The position numbers and the translations under genes are program-made. From assembly GCA_022600955.1 (NCBI GenBank), contig JAHZJK010000017.1, positions 1 to 64,000 on the forward strand: a stretch of DNA of 64,000 bases, in the 5' to 3' direction. This document shows, piece after piece, positions 1-9,852 of this stretch (the stretch's first letter is position 1; every line of letters begins with the position of its first letter). Under the pieces are notes generated by a model, which was not told the origin of the DNA, ran no database searches, and saw only the letters and a program-made list of their open reading frames with translations. Source of the DNA: Gammaproteobacteria bacterium. GTDB taxonomy: Bacteria > Pseudomonadota > Gammaproteobacteria > Steroidobacterales > Woeseiaceae.

Positions 1-285
1 CGGATCGTCGCCTTGGTGAGCTTTTACCTCACCAACAAGCTAATCCGACTTAGGCTCATCCATTAGCGCGAGGTCCGAAGATCCCCCGCTTTCCCCCGTA
101 GGGCGTATGCGGTATTAGCATCCGTTTCCGAATGTTGTCCCCCACTAATGGGCAGATTCCTAAGTATTACTCACCCGTCCGCCACTCGACGCCTGGAAGC
201 AAGCTTCCATCGTTTCCGTTCGACTTGCATGTATTAGGCATGCCGCCAGCGTTCAATCTGAGCCAGGATCAAACTCTTCAGTTTA
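1..285 (-). rRNA. rrs: 16S ribosomal RNA, 5' part (truncated by window edge)
   Basis: The minus strand carries the universal bacterial 16S start: AGAGTTTGATCCTGGCTCAG lies at about 258-277, followed by the ATTGAACGCTGGCGGC block and the CATGCAAGTCGAACGG block. The 5' end of the mature RNA is placed near 284-285 by analogy with E. coli. The gene runs off the left edge, so only about 285 nt of V1-V2 sequence is present. The leader, boxA and promoters upstream (to about 640) show this is the start of an rrn operon transcribed leftward, away from the protein genes. Confidence 0.97.
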
Positions 286-411
286 AAGCTATTGCTTTTA
301 CTAAAGTGCGTAATCACCAGTACTCAATTACTTAAAACTGACTATTTGGTTCTTACGTCTTTTTGCCTTCGCAAAATCCGACGCAAGCACCCACACAAAT
401 TATCTGATTGA

Positions 412-424
412 GTTGTTAAAGAAC
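412..424 (-). promoter_or_regulatory. rrn leader boxA antitermination element
   Basis: On the minus strand the leader reads GTTCTTTAACAAC, a close match to the boxA core CTTTAACA (E. coli TGCTCTTTAACA). It lies about 130 nt upstream of the 16S 5' end, the normal place for the NusB/NusE-binding antitermination signal of an rRNA operon. The call rests on sequence match and position. Confidence 0.8.
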
Positions 425-478
425 GAGCCCTAGCCGGTCAGACAGCCTTAGCCGTCGCTTGATTAGGGCGGACCCACC

Positions 479-506
479 ATTATACAGGCGAAGGAGGTGT
501 TAGCAA
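479..506 (-). promoter_or_regulatory. rrn promoter P2 (proximal, sigma-70 type)
   Basis: Minus strand: -10 TATAAT at 479-484 and -35 TTGCTA at 501-506 with a 16-nt spacer. It is the promoter nearer the 16S gene, about 190 nt upstream of it. Together with the second promoter about 100 nt further upstream it forms the tandem P1-P2 arrangement common in gammaproteobacterial rrn operons. Confidence 0.75.
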
Positions 507-577
507 CAATCCTCTTGCGCCTGCGTCTATCTTTTGGGAGTCCCCTGAAGCGCACCGTGTGCTCCAGAGAGCCGCGC

Positions 578-640
578 ATTATACGGGCGAATCGGTTTCC
601 GTCAACACCTTTTTGCAATTATTTTTCAATTCGCTGAAAT
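578..640 (-). promoter_or_regulatory. rrn promoter P1 with UP-like A/T tract
   Basis: Minus strand: -10 TATAAT at 578-583, 16-nt spacer, -35 TTGACG at 600-605. Immediately upstream (606-640) is an A/T-rich tract with runs of A and T, as expected for an UP element bound by the RNA polymerase alpha subunit. The discriminator next to the -10 is GC-rich (complement of 568-577), consistent with stringent control, which is inferred rather than shown. The remainder of 286-725 (leader, and 641-725 behind the acetyltransferase gene) shows nothing else recognisable. Confidence 0.78.
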
Positions 641-725
641 CCCCGTCTGGCGCGGCTTCCAGCTGCCGTTGGAGCGGCCGAAAATGTGAGTTTTTCCCGG
701 GGAAAAGTGGCCGTTCGGTGAATAG

Positions 726-1205
726 CTACCGATCCGGCCGGTAGACCATGTAGACGTCAGAACGCTCGTAATCCGAGGGTTTCGGACGGAGCTGATGGTG
801 GAATCCCGCAGATTCATACAGCGTCAGAGCGGGCCCCAGGCTGCTGTGCGACTCCAGGTACAACGATTCCCCCTTGAGTTCGCCGAATCTGTCCACGGCC
901 GCGCACAATAACTGGCGGCCCAGACCCAGACCTTGAAAGCGCTCGGTTACCGCCATTTTGGTCAGCTCATAGACTTTGTCGCCCTGATGCTTAAGGGCGA
1001 CGGTACCGGCCACCTCATCACCCGCAAGCGCGTACAGGATGACGCCGCCGGAGGCGAGAATGGAGTTTTGTGGATCCGCAAGCACCTCCTCGTCGATTGG
1101 CTCGACCAAAAAATACTTCTCCAGCCACTCAACGTTCAGGCGTTTGAACGCATCACCATAGCGGGCGTCATAGTCGACGATCCGGGTGTTATTCGCGCCC
1201 CGCAC
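726..1205 (-). CDS. GNAT family N-acetyltransferase
   Basis: Protein of about 159 residues with a GNAT fold. The acetyl-CoA pyrophosphate loop RFQGLGLGRQLL is mid-protein and a typical C-terminal LYESAGF motif follows. Substrate unknown. The frame is open back to an ATG at 1244, but that start would overlap the upstream gene. A GTG at 1205 with AAGGA five bases before it fits better and is used here. It follows the TPR-like gene (stop at 1222) closely, so the two are probably co-transcribed. It ends about 120 nt before the divergent-oriented rrn promoter region. The family is clear; a specific role is not. Confidence 0.85.
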   Translation of the reverse strand: MRGANNTRIVDYDARYGDAFKRLNVEWLEKYFLVEPIDEEVLADPQNSILASGGVILYALAGDEVAGTVALKHQGDKVYELTKMAVTERFQGLGLGRQLLCAAVDRFGELKGESLYLESHSSLGPALTLYESAGFHHQLRPKPSDYERSDVYMVYRPDR

Positions 1206-1221
1206 GCCAGTCCTTGAATTG

Positions 1222-2358
1222 CTAGCTCGCCGCGAGCGCAGCAAAGCCGCGGAATTTATCCCTGCGCAGCTTCGCTTCAGTCAGTTCATGGCCGAAGTGA
1301 TCTTCAAGCTGCGTCAGCGCCTCCAGAGATCCCTCGTTATCGCCCGCCCCGGACCGCGCTCGAAGCAACGACCACCAGCCGAGCTCGAAATCCGGCTCCG
1401 ACTGCGTGGCCAGCAATGCGAAACGCTCAGCCTCAGACGTATTGGCCAGCGCGAGCGCCAGTGCAGACTGCCGGGACGCGGTCGCTGCATCCTGCACGCC
1501 GATGGCCGCCCCCAACTTGTCCAGCGAGTCGAGCGCAGACTGGTAGTCGCCTGCCATAAGGTGGTAATCCGCAATGCTCAATACGAAAAGAGGATCATCT
1601 GCCTTGTTGGCAATGATCCTGAGAGCCGCTTTCTGGTAACGCTCCGGATTCTGAACCCGTTCGGCGATGCGGAATTCTCGCTCATAGACCGCCGGATTGT
1701 TTTGCAGGCCTTCATCCAGACCATCCACGATCGCAAAAAACCGCTCACCCTGATTGTCGCGATACGCCTTCAGCAGCTCGCGCATCTGAAACGCCTGGTT
1801 CTCATCCGCACCCGGCATCGCGAACACTCGGCGCACGGCTGCTTCAGACGGCAGTACGGCAACAAGCTGTTCGGCCGCACGCTCGGAAAACCGCTTCGCC
1901 AACAAGTAGTTCACCCAATCCACTATTACAACGCGATCACGCGACGCCAGCTGCAGCTCAAAAACATGATAGGCATAGCGATAGTTTGGCAATCCAAATC
2001 TGACCACGGCGGTGCCGCGATCGCCCTCGGTCTGAAACGATATCAGCGTCCCCTGGATACTCTTGCCCTGCGCACTGGGAAACGCCTCGACGAACATCTC
2101 CTGGATGCCGCCCTCAAAAGATTCGTCCAACATGTTCCGAGCTTGCTGGGAGATCATCTGCGCGCTCACGATGCGCTGCGTCATATCATTCTTTGAAATC
2201 GCCCGGTGGAACAGCTCAAACGAATCTTCGTTCAGATCGTCGACAATGGCCTGGAAGCTCGCTTCATAGGCTGCACTCTGTTCATCAGCAGACGCATCAG
2301 CAAGCAAAAGGCAGGAAAACGCAACTAACAGCGATGCGGCATAGTTTATTGATTTCAT
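1222..2358 (-). CDS. secreted TPR-like repeat protein of unknown function
   Basis: 378 residues. The N-terminus (about 1-24) is a classic signal peptide: MKS, a hydrophobic stretch and an ADASADE cleavage region. The C-terminal half (about 220-360) is alanine-rich and helical with TPR-like pairs such as ADYHLMAGDYQSALDSL and LALALANTSEAERFALLA, suggesting a periplasmic protein-interaction scaffold. The middle part (about 110-200) resembles no family I can name. The gene lies just downstream of tyrS on the same strand (about 50 nt gap) and before an acetyltransferase. No enzyme motif is visible. Function unknown; export and repeat character are read from the sequence. Confidence 0.8.
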   Translation of the reverse strand: MKSINYAASLLVAFSCLLLADASADEQSAAYEASFQAIVDDLNEDSFELFHRAISKNDMTQRIVSAQMISQQARNMLDESFEGGIQEMFVEAFPSAQGKSIQGTLISFQTEGDRGTAVVRFGLPNYRYAYHVFELQLASRDRVVIVDWVNYLLAKRFSERAAEQLVAVLPSEAAVRRVFAMPGADENQAFQMRELLKAYRDNQGERFFAIVDGLDEGLQNNPAVYEREFRIAERVQNPERYQKAALRIIANKADDPLFVLSIADYHLMAGDYQSALDSLDKLGAAIGVQDAATASRQSALALALANTSEAERFALLATQSEPDFELGWWSLLRARSGAGDNEGSLEALTQLEDHFGHELTEAKLRRDKFRGFAALAAS

Positions 2359-2407
2359 ATTCAGTCACCTTATGCCGTGCGACAAACAGATGTTGCCGAC
2401 AGCTTTC

Positions 2408-3607
2408 TCAGGTAAGACTGACGCGAGCAAACTTGCGCTTGCCTACCTGATATACATGAGTTGTCCCCGCCAGCAGTTGCAGAGAGCGGTCCTCGATCTT
2501 CTCCCCGTCAATTTTTACGGCGCCCTGCTTGATCATCCGAAACGCTTCAGACGTACTGCTGACCAGGCCGGCGTTCTTCAGCACATGAGCGATCCCCATT
2601 GAACCGTCTTCGGTTGCCAGCGCAACCTCCGGGATCTCCTCCGGCATTGCACCTTGCTGGAATCGGGATACAAACTCCTGCTGCGCGGCGGCCGCTTCTG
2701 CTTCGCTATGAAATCTGGCAACAATTTCGTCGCCAAGTTCAAATTTTGCATCGCGCGGATTCTTGCCATCTTCCACAGCGCGCTTGAGCGCGCTGATATC
2801 GTCGAGCGACCGGAAGCTCAGAACCTCAAAATAACGCCACATCAGTTCGTCAGATATCGACATGATTTTGCCGAACATCTCCCCCGGTGCATCGGTTATG
2901 CCGATGTAATTGCCGAGTGACTTCGACATCTTCTGGACACCATCGAGACCCTCCAGCAACGGTGTCGTCATCACAATCTGCGGCTTTTGCCCGTAGTCCT
3001 GCTGCAGTTGGCGGCCGACCAGCAGGTTAAACTTCTGATCCGTCCCGCCAAGTTCGACGTCCGCTTTCAACGCGACAGAGTCATATCCCTGAACGAGCGG
3101 GTACAGAAACTCATGAATTGCGATGGGCTCACCACCCTTGTAGCGTTTACTGAAATCATCGCGCTCCAGCATGCGCGCCACCGTGTGGCGTGCAGCAAGC
3201 TTGATCAAACCGGCTGCGCCGAGCTTGTTCATCCAGCTTGAATTGAACTCGACCCGCGTTTTGCCGGCGTCCAGGATTTTGAATATCTGCTTCTCGTAGG
3301 TTTCTGCGTTAGCCTGGATTTCCTCGGGCGTCAGCGGCGGCCGAGTCGCATTCTTGCCGCTGGGATCACCGATCATTCCAGTGAAATCACCGATCAGAAA
3401 AACGACGTCATGACCTAACTGCTGGAACTGACGCATCTTGTTGATCAGCACTGTGTGTCCGATGTGCAGATCGGGTGCGGTCGGATCAAATCCCGCTTTC
3501 ACGACCAATGGCCGGCCTTCCTTGAGTTTCGCTGCGAGACCATCCTCCGGAAGCACCTCATCGGTGCCACGGGTCAGCTCGGCGATCTGGTCGTGTATTG
3601 CTGCCAT
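2408..3607 (-). CDS. tyrS: tyrosyl-tRNA synthetase (TyrRS)
   Basis: 399 residues, the usual length of the shorter bacterial TyrRS type. Class I signatures are intact: HIGH (in [11 protein letters not shown], about residue 48) and KMSKS (in [11 protein letters not shown], about residue 229). The C-terminal about 60 residues form the S4-like RNA-binding domain ([14 protein letters not shown]). It charges tRNA-Tyr with tyrosine in the cytoplasm. A divergent M23 peptidase gene and an rrn operon nearby reproduce a neighbourhood seen in several gammaproteobacteria. Start ATG at 3607. Confidence 0.97.
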   Translation of the reverse strand: MAAIHDQIAELTRGTDEVLPEDGLAAKLKEGRPLVVKAGFDPTAPDLHIGHTVLINKMRQFQQLGHDVVFLIGDFTGMIGDPSGKNATRPPLTPEEIQANAETYEKQIFKILDAGKTRVEFNSSWMNKLGAAGLIKLAARHTVARMLERDDFSKRYKGGEPIAIHEFLYPLVQGYDSVALKADVELGGTDQKFNLLVGRQLQQDYGQKPQIVMTTPLLEGLDGVQKMSKSLGNYIGITDAPGEMFGKIMSISDELMWRYFEVLSFRSLDDISALKRAVEDGKNPRDAKFELGDEIVARFHSEAEAAAAQQEFVSRFQQGAMPEEIPEVALATEDGSMGIAHVLKNAGLVSSTSEAFRMIKQGAVKIDGEKIEDRSLQLLAGTTHVYQVGKRKFARVSLT

Positions 3608-3690
3608 ACCTGCTCAAATTGCATTGCGTTTCGGGAGCGGAACTGTAGCATTCTGTCCCCTGTTAACACCATGAGTTATAACACTTTTCT

Positions 3691-3719
3691 TTGACCTGAA
3701 AAAAATCGCACGGTAGAGT
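3691..3719 (+). promoter_or_regulatory. sigma-70 promoter for the M23 peptidase-anmK operon
   Basis: TTGACC at 3691-3696, 17-nt spacer, TAGAGT at 3714-3719, on the plus strand about 30 nt before the TTG start of the peptidase gene. Both hexamers differ from consensus at few positions and the spacer is optimal. It lies in the divergent gap between tyrS and the peptidase. Confidence 0.6.
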
Positions 3720-3749
3720 AGCGACTTCCAGCATCGGGGGGACACAGAC

Positions 3750-5150
3750 TTGAATCGTCCGGTCAGTCCACTACTACACGATTACAAGCCGTCCGCTTCC
3801 GCAAAGCCCGCGAAATCCAAAGCCCTTCAATGGTTTGCGGTGGGCCTCGGCATCCCCCTGCTCGCCGTTCTGCTGGTCAATACCCTGACTACCGAACCCG
3901 AACAGGTCGCGATACCGAGTGAGCCTGTCATGACTGCGAGCGCGGACGCTGCGCCAATCGAGATAGTTTTGCCGCCGGTTGCAGCCAGCGCTGCGCTGAC
4001 AACGCCGATACCAGAGCCGGAGCCCGAGCCAACCTTCGATCAACTCACGCTGAAAATTGGCAAGGGCGATACTCTCGAGCAATTGTTCCGTAAACACGAC
4101 CTCAGCATCAGTCACCTTATGCAGATTGCCGAACTGGACGAAGCGAAAAAACGCTTCCGCAGAATCAAGCCCGGTGATGAATTCGAGGTTACGCACGACT
4201 CCGGACAGCTCATCAGCATTTACGCGAAGCTCGATCTGACAAGCGCACTCAATATTGAGAAGCAAGAAGACAGCTTCGTCGCCGAAATCGTCGAGCGGCC
4301 CGTCGAAATACGAAAACGCCTGGCGCATGGCGTCATCAACACATCATTGTATGAAAGCGCTGTCGACGCCGGGATTTCTGACCGGGTCGTTATGAACATC
4401 GCGGGCATCTTTGCCTGGGATATCGATTTCGTACTGGATATTCGCCAGGGTGACAGCTACTACGTTCAGTACGAGGAAATCTGGCAAGACGGTGCACACG
4501 TCAGCGACGGAGAGATCGTCGCCGCTGAGTTCATTAACAAGGGCCGCAGCATACGAGCGATTCGATTCGTCGATGACAATCAACGCACTGACTATTTCAC
4601 ACCGTCGGGCGACAGCGTACGCAAAGCATTTCTTCGCTCACCGGTCGATTTTCGTGTCAGCTCATCGTTCAATCCGAATCGACTTCACCCGGTCCTGAAA
4701 ACGAGACGCCCGCATCGCGGCGTCGATTATGCCGCACCGCGCGGCACGCCGATCAAAGCGTCAGGTGACGGCAAGGTCATATTTCGAGGCGTGCAACGAG
4801 GATACGGTAACGTTGTAATCTTGCAGCACGGCGGCAACATCACAACGCTATACGCTCATATGTCTGGCTTTGTCCGCAATGTCCGGGTTGGCAACCGAGT
4901 CCGGCAGGGACAAACTATAGGCTATGTGGGCGCCAGCGGACTGGTAACTGGCGTGCACCTGCACTATGAGTATCGTTTGAACGGCGTACACAGAAACCCG
5001 CGCACTGTGCAGCTCCCTGATGCAGAGCCGATCGATAGCCGATATCGGCAGCGATTCCTGGCTGAAGCAGAACCCATTCTCGAAGAGTTGCAGCAGTTCA
5101 AGAACACGCAGGTCGCGACGATCGCGCACGACACATCCCGCAAACAATGA
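3750..5150 (+). CDS. M23 family peptidoglycan metalloendopeptidase (MepM/OapA-like)
   Basis: 466 residues. One N-terminal membrane anchor at about 26-45 places the rest in the periplasm. A LysM/OapA-type domain (about 98-145, IGKGDTLEQLFRKHDL) precedes the C-terminal LytM/M23 zinc peptidase domain (about 310-420). Its metal ligands are visible: HRGVDY near 321 and HLHYE near 403. The family cuts peptide cross-links of murein during growth. Translation starts at TTG (3750) behind a GGGGGG purine stretch. The gene overlaps anmK by 4 nt (ATGA), pairing a murein hydrolase with a recycling kinase. Which cross-link it cuts is not readable from sequence. Confidence 0.92.
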   Translation: MNRPVSPLLHDYKPSASAKPAKSKALQWFAVGLGIPLLAVLLVNTLTTEPEQVAIPSEPVMTASADAAPIEIVLPPVAASAALTTPIPEPEPEPTFDQLTLKIGKGDTLEQLFRKHDLSISHLMQIAELDEAKKRFRRIKPGDEFEVTHDSGQLISIYAKLDLTSALNIEKQEDSFVAEIVERPVEIRKRLAHGVINTSLYESAVDAGISDRVVMNIAGIFAWDIDFVLDIRQGDSYYVQYEEIWQDGAHVSDGEIVAAEFINKGRSIRAIRFVDDNQRTDYFTPSGDSVRKAFLRSPVDFRVSSSFNPNRLHPVLKTRRPHRGVDYAAPRGTPIKASGDGKVIFRGVQRGYGNVVILQHGGNITTLYAHMSGFVRNVRVGNRVRQGQTIGYVGASGLVTGVHLHYEYRLNGVHRNPRTVQLPDAEPIDSRYRQRFLAEAEPILEELQQFKNTQVATIAHDTSRKQ

Positions 5151-6250
5151 GTGACTACTTTGTCGGCCTGATATCCGGCACCAGCATGGATGGCATCGAT
5201 GCGGTCGTCGTCCGTTTTGGCGATCACTCGCTGGATGTCGCGGCCACCTGCAGCTACTCCTATCCCGAATCGCTTCGCACGGAGTTGCTCGCGGCTATTC
5301 GCGCGCCGCTCGATGTCGAACTGGATAGTGATCGAGCATTGCACAGACGAGTCGGTGAGTGTTTTCGCGATGCGGCGCTCAAAGTAATCAAGCGGAGCGA
5401 ATGCGGACAACACGAGCTGCGCTGTATTGGCAGTCATGGACAAACATTGCGACACCAGCCCGACATCGATGAACCGTTTTCGCTGCAAATCGGCGATGCA
5501 GACATCATTGCGGAAGGCACCGGTCTGCCTGTCATCGCAAATTTTCGCCAGGCTGACATTTCTGCCGGCGGCCAGGGAGCACCGCTGGTTCCACCTTTTC
5601 ACCAGTGGCTCTTCCGATCGGACAGACATGATCGGGTCGTCGTCAATATTGGCGGTATCGCCAACATTACAGTCTTGCCAGCCAGCAATGAGCTTGTGAC
5701 TGGCTTCGATACCGGGCCTGGCAATGGTTTGATGGACGCCTGGATTCGCCAGCACCGTGGCGACCCGTACGACGCGAACGGCGAATGGGCCGCCAGCGGC
5801 ACCGTCGACGAAGCACTACTTTTGCAAATGTTGCAGGACCCGTATTTCGCGACGGTCGCGCCAAAAAGTACTGGATTTGAGTACTTCAACCCGGCCTGGC
5901 TAGCCCGCTTTGGTCTGCACAACCTCAAGCCCGCGGATGTGCAGGCGACGTTGTGCGAACTCACGGCGCGAACAATCGCAGCGGACATTGCACGCGCCGC
6001 GCCGAACTGCGACGAGATCTTCATCTGCGGCGGTGGCGCTCACAATCAGAACCTCATGCAGCGCCTTTCACAAAACATTCCTGAAACAAAGGTTGAGAGC
6101 ACTGCAACTGTCGGCCTCGACCCGGATTGGGTCGAAGCAATCGCGTTTGCCTGGCTCGCGATGCGTACACAGAATAATGAGACCGGTAACCTGCCAAGTG
6201 TGACCGGTGCCAGTCAAAAGGTAGTGCTCGGCGAGTTACACTCCCCCTAG
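5147..6250 (+). CDS. anmK: anhydro-N-acetylmuramic acid kinase
   Basis: 367 residues, family length. The N-terminal GLISGTSMDGIDAVVV is the diagnostic AnmK signature, and NIGGIANITVL plus the FDTGPGNGLMD phosphate-binding motif confirm the ASKHA-kinase fold. It phosphorylates and hydrates 1,6-anhydro-MurNAc to MurNAc-6-P in cytoplasmic murein recycling. The start overlaps the stop of the upstream M23 peptidase gene (ATGA), indicating translational coupling. AmpD, acting earlier in the same pathway, is encoded further along the window (27047-27646). Confidence 0.97.
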   Translation: MSDYFVGLISGTSMDGIDAVVVRFGDHSLDVAATCSYSYPESLRTELLAAIRAPLDVELDSDRALHRRVGECFRDAALKVIKRSECGQHELRCIGSHGQTLRHQPDIDEPFSLQIGDADIIAEGTGLPVIANFRQADISAGGQGAPLVPPFHQWLFRSDRHDRVVVNIGGIANITVLPASNELVTGFDTGPGNGLMDAWIRQHRGDPYDANGEWAASGTVDEALLLQMLQDPYFATVAPKSTGFEYFNPAWLARFGLHNLKPADVQATLCELTARTIAADIARAAPNCDEIFICGGGAHNQNLMQRLSQNIPETKVESTATVGLDPDWVEAIAFAWLAMRTQNNETGNLPSVTGASQKVVLGELHSP

Positions 6251-6253
6251 ATC

Positions 6254-8308
6254 ATGAATAGCCAATACATCAACCGGGAACTCAGTTTGCTTGAGTTCAA
6301 TAAACGTGTGCTCGCTCAAGCCGAAGACACATCCGTGCCGCTGCTGGAGCGTCTGCGATTCTTATGCATTAGTTGCACTAATCTCGATGAGTTCTTTGAG
6401 ATCCGTGTCGCGGGCCTGAAACAACGCATGGAAATAGGTGCACCAGCACAGGGCCCCGAAAAGGTTACCGCGCAAGCAGTGTTTGATGAGCTGTGCGTTG
6501 GGGTCCGTCAGCTGGTTAAAAAACAGTACCAGCTGCTGAATACGAAAATGTTTCCTCAACTTGCCGACGCCGGCGTCCGCTTCGTGCAGAGCCAGGAATG
6601 GACCGACGCGCAAAGTGAGTGGCTGAATACGTACTTTGAAGAACAGGTCGTGCCTGTTCTCACACCCATTACGTTCGACCCGTCGCGGCCATTCCCCCGC
6701 ATTCTCAACAAGAGTCTCAATTTTGTGGTGCGCCTGCATGGCAAAGATGCGTTTGGCCGGCGACGGCATCGCGGAATGGTGCAGGCACCGCGTTCGTTAC
6801 CACGCATTATTCAGTTGCCGGAAGAACTCAGCAAACCGGGCGAGCATAACTTTGTGTTTCTTTCGTCCATTATCCGGGTCAACGTCGAGCGCTTGTTTCC
6901 GGGACTTGAGGTAGACGGCTGTTACCAGTTTCGCGTGACTCGCAACAGCAACCTGTACGTCGACGATGAAGAAGTCAGCGACCTGGTGCGCGCGCTTGAA
7001 GGTCAGCTTGAGGCCAGCCGCTACGGTGCCGCAGTGCGCATCGAGATCGGACACGAATGTCCCGATGACCTGAAAGAGTTTCTGCTGGATCATTTCCAGC
7101 TCGAAGAAGAAGACGCGTACATGGTCGACGGCCCGGTCAACCTGAATCGACTTGCGCAGGTTTGCGGGCTCGATGACAGGCCGCAGCTACTCTACGCGCC
7201 GTTCACGCAGGGCCTGCCCGATGAATTGCTAACGGACGCAGATATCTTTTCGATTCTGCGAAAGAAAAACGTGCTGTTGCACCACCCTTATCAATCGTTT
7301 GCACCTGTCATCGATTTTATTGGTACCGCGGCGGCTGACCCCAGTGTATTGGCGATCAAACAAACGCTGTATCGCACCGGCGCAGCCTCACCCATCGTCG
7401 ACCACCTTGTAACGGCTGCACGTGCCGGCAAGGAAGTGACCGTGGTGATTGAGTTAATGGCACGTTTTGACGAGGCCGCTAACATTTCGCTGGCAAACCG
7501 TTTGCAGGAGGCCGGTGCGCATGTCGTGTATGGACTCGTAGGCTTTAAGACACATGCGAAAATGACGCTTGTCGTGCGACGTGAACAAGACCAGCTGGTT
7601 CGCTATGTGCATTTGGGAACAGGCAATTACCACCTCGCCACCAGCGCGGTGTATACCGACTACGGTTACCTCAGCAGTAGTCGCAAACTTGGCGAAGATG
7701 TGCACAAGCTGTTCCTGCAGCTGACGAGTCTGACCGACACCGGGGCGATGCACCGAATGCTGGCATCACCGTTCAGCCTGTTTGACGCGCTGCTGCAAAA
7801 AATTGAGCGCGAAACACGCCACGCGTCGGAAGGGCGCGAGGCTCGTATCATTGCGAAAGTGAACTCGATCAATGAACCGCAGCTGATTGATGCGATGTAT
7901 GAAGCCTCGCAGGCCGGGGTGCAGATCGACCTGATCGTCCGCGGTATCTGCTCGCTGCGACCAGGCGTCGTGGGCCTGTCCGAAAACATCCGCGTCCGCT
8001 CGATTGTTGGCCGTTTCCTCGAGCACTCGCGTGTCTACTATTTCCACAATGACGGAAAAGAAGAGTTTTACTGCTCAAGTGCCGACTGGATGGACCGCAA
8101 CATGTTCCGCCGCAACGAGTCCTGTTTCGAAATTCGTCAGAAGGCGATGAAAGAACAGATTCGCAATGACCTCGACCTGTTCCTCGCCGACAATTGCCAG
8201 GCGTGGACGCTAAATGGTGACGGCAGCTACGATCGGGTTGTGACGGGTGATGCAGAATGCATCTCCGCGCAGGAGACGTTCCTCAGGGAGCTGGCGGCCG
8301 CTAACTAA
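6254..8308 (+). CDS. ppk: polyphosphate kinase 1
   Basis: 684 residues, the normal Ppk1 size. It begins with the family N-terminus (INRELSLLEFNKRVL), followed by NLDEFFEIRVAGLK. The catalytic core has the phospholipase-D-like domains, including KTHAKMTLVVRRE with the autophosphorylated histidine, and EHSRVYYFHNDG. It makes polyphosphate from ATP reversibly. The gene starts 3 nt after anmK and is probably in the same transcript. It faces ppx across an 8-nt gap, so synthesis and degradation genes are convergent neighbours. Confidence 0.97.
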   Translation: MNSQYINRELSLLEFNKRVLAQAEDTSVPLLERLRFLCISCTNLDEFFEIRVAGLKQRMEIGAPAQGPEKVTAQAVFDELCVGVRQLVKKQYQLLNTKMFPQLADAGVRFVQSQEWTDAQSEWLNTYFEEQVVPVLTPITFDPSRPFPRILNKSLNFVVRLHGKDAFGRRRHRGMVQAPRSLPRIIQLPEELSKPGEHNFVFLSSIIRVNVERLFPGLEVDGCYQFRVTRNSNLYVDDEEVSDLVRALEGQLEASRYGAAVRIEIGHECPDDLKEFLLDHFQLEEEDAYMVDGPVNLNRLAQVCGLDDRPQLLYAPFTQGLPDELLTDADIFSILRKKNVLLHHPYQSFAPVIDFIGTAAADPSVLAIKQTLYRTGAASPIVDHLVTAARAGKEVTVVIELMARFDEAANISLANRLQEAGAHVVYGLVGFKTHAKMTLVVRREQDQLVRYVHLGTGNYHLATSAVYTDYGYLSSSRKLGEDVHKLFLQLTSLTDTGAMHRMLASPFSLFDALLQKIERETRHASEGREARIIAKVNSINEPQLIDAMYEASQAGVQIDLIVRGICSLRPGVVGLSENIRVRSIVGRFLEHSRVYYFHNDGKEEFYCSSADWMDRNMFRRNESCFEIRQKAMKEQIRNDLDLFLADNCQAWTLNGDGSYDRVVTGDAECISAQETFLRELAAAN

Positions 8309-8316
8309 GCCGTCAC

Positions 8317-9852
8317 CTAGATCACAGTGAGTTTGTAACCCACTGCCAGCAGCAGCTCCTGTTCGCGCTCCAGGTCTGCAATTGTAAGTGGATTCGCAGC
8401 CAGCCATTCCGATTCAAAGCCGATCTCGATTGAATCGTCACTAACCCTGAAAGTTATTGGAGGCTGAGCATCCGCCTTGCGACTCCGGTTCAGCAATACA
8501 GCAAGCCTCAGGATCACAAGCAAACGAAGTGCAGAGCTGCGCCAGCTTCGCGGCATGGCATCCACTCTCGACATGTCGATCTTGTGGCGCTGCCCGCCAA
8601 TAAGCGCTGCGAGGAAACGCTGCTCTGCCCGCGGAAAACCAGGCATGTCAGCGTGCTCAGCAATATAGGCACCATGCCGCTGGTAACCATCATGGGAAAT
8701 ATCGAGACCAATCTCATGCAATCGCGAAGACCACTCCAGCATGTTTTGCGACAAGTCACGCTGCAAACCCCACGCGTCAGCACACTGCGCATGCAGCGTG
8801 GTCGCGGTTTCGGCGACACGCTGCGCCTGTTCCTTGTCGACCTGGTATCGAGACGCCATTGCCCGGACTGTTCGTTCTCGCGCGTCTTCATGCTGCAGTC
8901 GCCCAAGCAAGTCATACAACAGGCCTTCACGCAGAGCGCCATCGGAAACGCGCATCTCCTCGATCCGCAATGTACTGAGTATTTCGGCAAGAATGGCGAG
9001 GCCGCCTGGCCATACCTGGGCTCGCCGCTCAGAGAGACCTTTCAGCGATAACTCGCGCGTATTCCCGAATGACTTAACCTCTCTTATCAGGGCTTCGGCA
9101 ACGTCGAGCGTAATGCCTGTCTCGGCCAGGCCGAGCGCTTGCGCGACAGCCACTGTCGAACGTATCGTGCCCGACGTACCGATTACATCAATGTCTCTCG
9201 CATCGCGGAAGAACGCCTTCACGGGCCGCAACTCGAGCCTTGCAGCCATGCGTGCCTTTCTGAATCCGGAGCTCGAAATATCGCCGTCCGGAAAAAAGCG
9301 CTCCGTCATCGAAACACATCCCATGTGCAGACTTTCAAGCGCCCGCGGTGACGCTCCCTGACCCAAGATAATTTCTGTGCTGCCGCCACCGATGTCCGAG
9401 ACGAGGCGCATGCCCTCGGTGGGCGGCAAGCTTTGAGTCACTCCGCTGTAGACAAGGCGTGCCTCTTCGATTCCGGAAACAATTTCTATGGGGTGGCCAA
9501 GCAGCGTTTCTGCCTCGGCCATGAATCCGCTGTCTTCCTTCGCTCTGCGAATCGTGCTGGTGCCAGCCGCGCGCACCCGGTTTGCGTGTATTTCTCTCAG
9601 CCGCTCGCCAAAGCGGGACAGGCAATCCAGCGCGCGCTTGCGTGCTGCTGCGGAAAGATCACCTCTGGAGGACAAACCCTCGGCAAGACGGACGGTCTCG
9701 CGAATGCGGTCAATAATTGCGAGCTGGCCATGGCGCAGCTCGCCAACGATCATGTGAAAACTGTTCGAGCCGAGATCAACGGCCGCGATGATTTCGGGCC
9801 GGGTATCGTCAGACGGTGAAGGACGATCCGCAGCCGCAGGTTGTTTGTGCAT
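8317..9852 (-). CDS. ppx: exopolyphosphatase (Ppx/GppA family)
   Basis: About 511 residues from the chosen ATG at 9852 ([11 protein letters not shown]). The frame stays open 20 codons further, but that would lengthen the overlap with erpA. Ppx/GppA motifs are present: [38 protein letters not shown] and GTSGTIRS. The C-terminal half carries the HD-like region ([12 protein letters not shown]). It releases phosphate from polyphosphate ends; GppA-like pppGpp hydrolysis cannot be excluded, but the pairing with ppk favours Ppx. It overlaps the 3' end of erpA by about 44 nt, implying co-transcription. Confidence 0.93.
   Translation of the reverse strand: MHKQPAAADRPSPSDDTRPEIIAAVDLGSNSFHMIVGELRHGQLAIIDRIRETVRLAEGLSSRGDLSAAARKRALDCLSRFGERLREIHANRVRAAGTSTIRRAKEDSGFMAEAETLLGHPIEIVSGIEEARLVYSGVTQSLPPTEGMRLVSDIGGGSTEIILGQGASPRALESLHMGCVSMTERFFPDGDISSSGFRKARMAARLELRPVKAFFRDARDIDVIGTSGTIRSTVAVAQALGLAETGITLDVAEALIREVKSFGNTRELSLKGLSERRAQVWPGGLAILAEILSTLRIEEMRVSDGALREGLLYDLLGRLQHEDARERTVRAMASRYQVDKEQAQRVAETATTLHAQCADAWGLQRDLSQNMLEWSSRLHEIGLDISHDGYQRHGAYIAEHADMPGFPRAEQRFLAALIGGQRHKIDMSRVDAMPRSWRSSALRLLVILRLAVLLNRSRKADAQPPITFRVSDDSIEIGFESEWLAANPLTIADLEREQELLLAVGYKLTVI

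Noticed and set aside
1186-2196. Long plus-strand open frame (336 codons)
   Set aside because: It lies opposite the secreted TPR-like gene at 1222-2358, which has a signal peptide and sensible domain content; the plus-strand translation is arginine/leucine/glutamine-rich without motifs, a typical antisense shadow.
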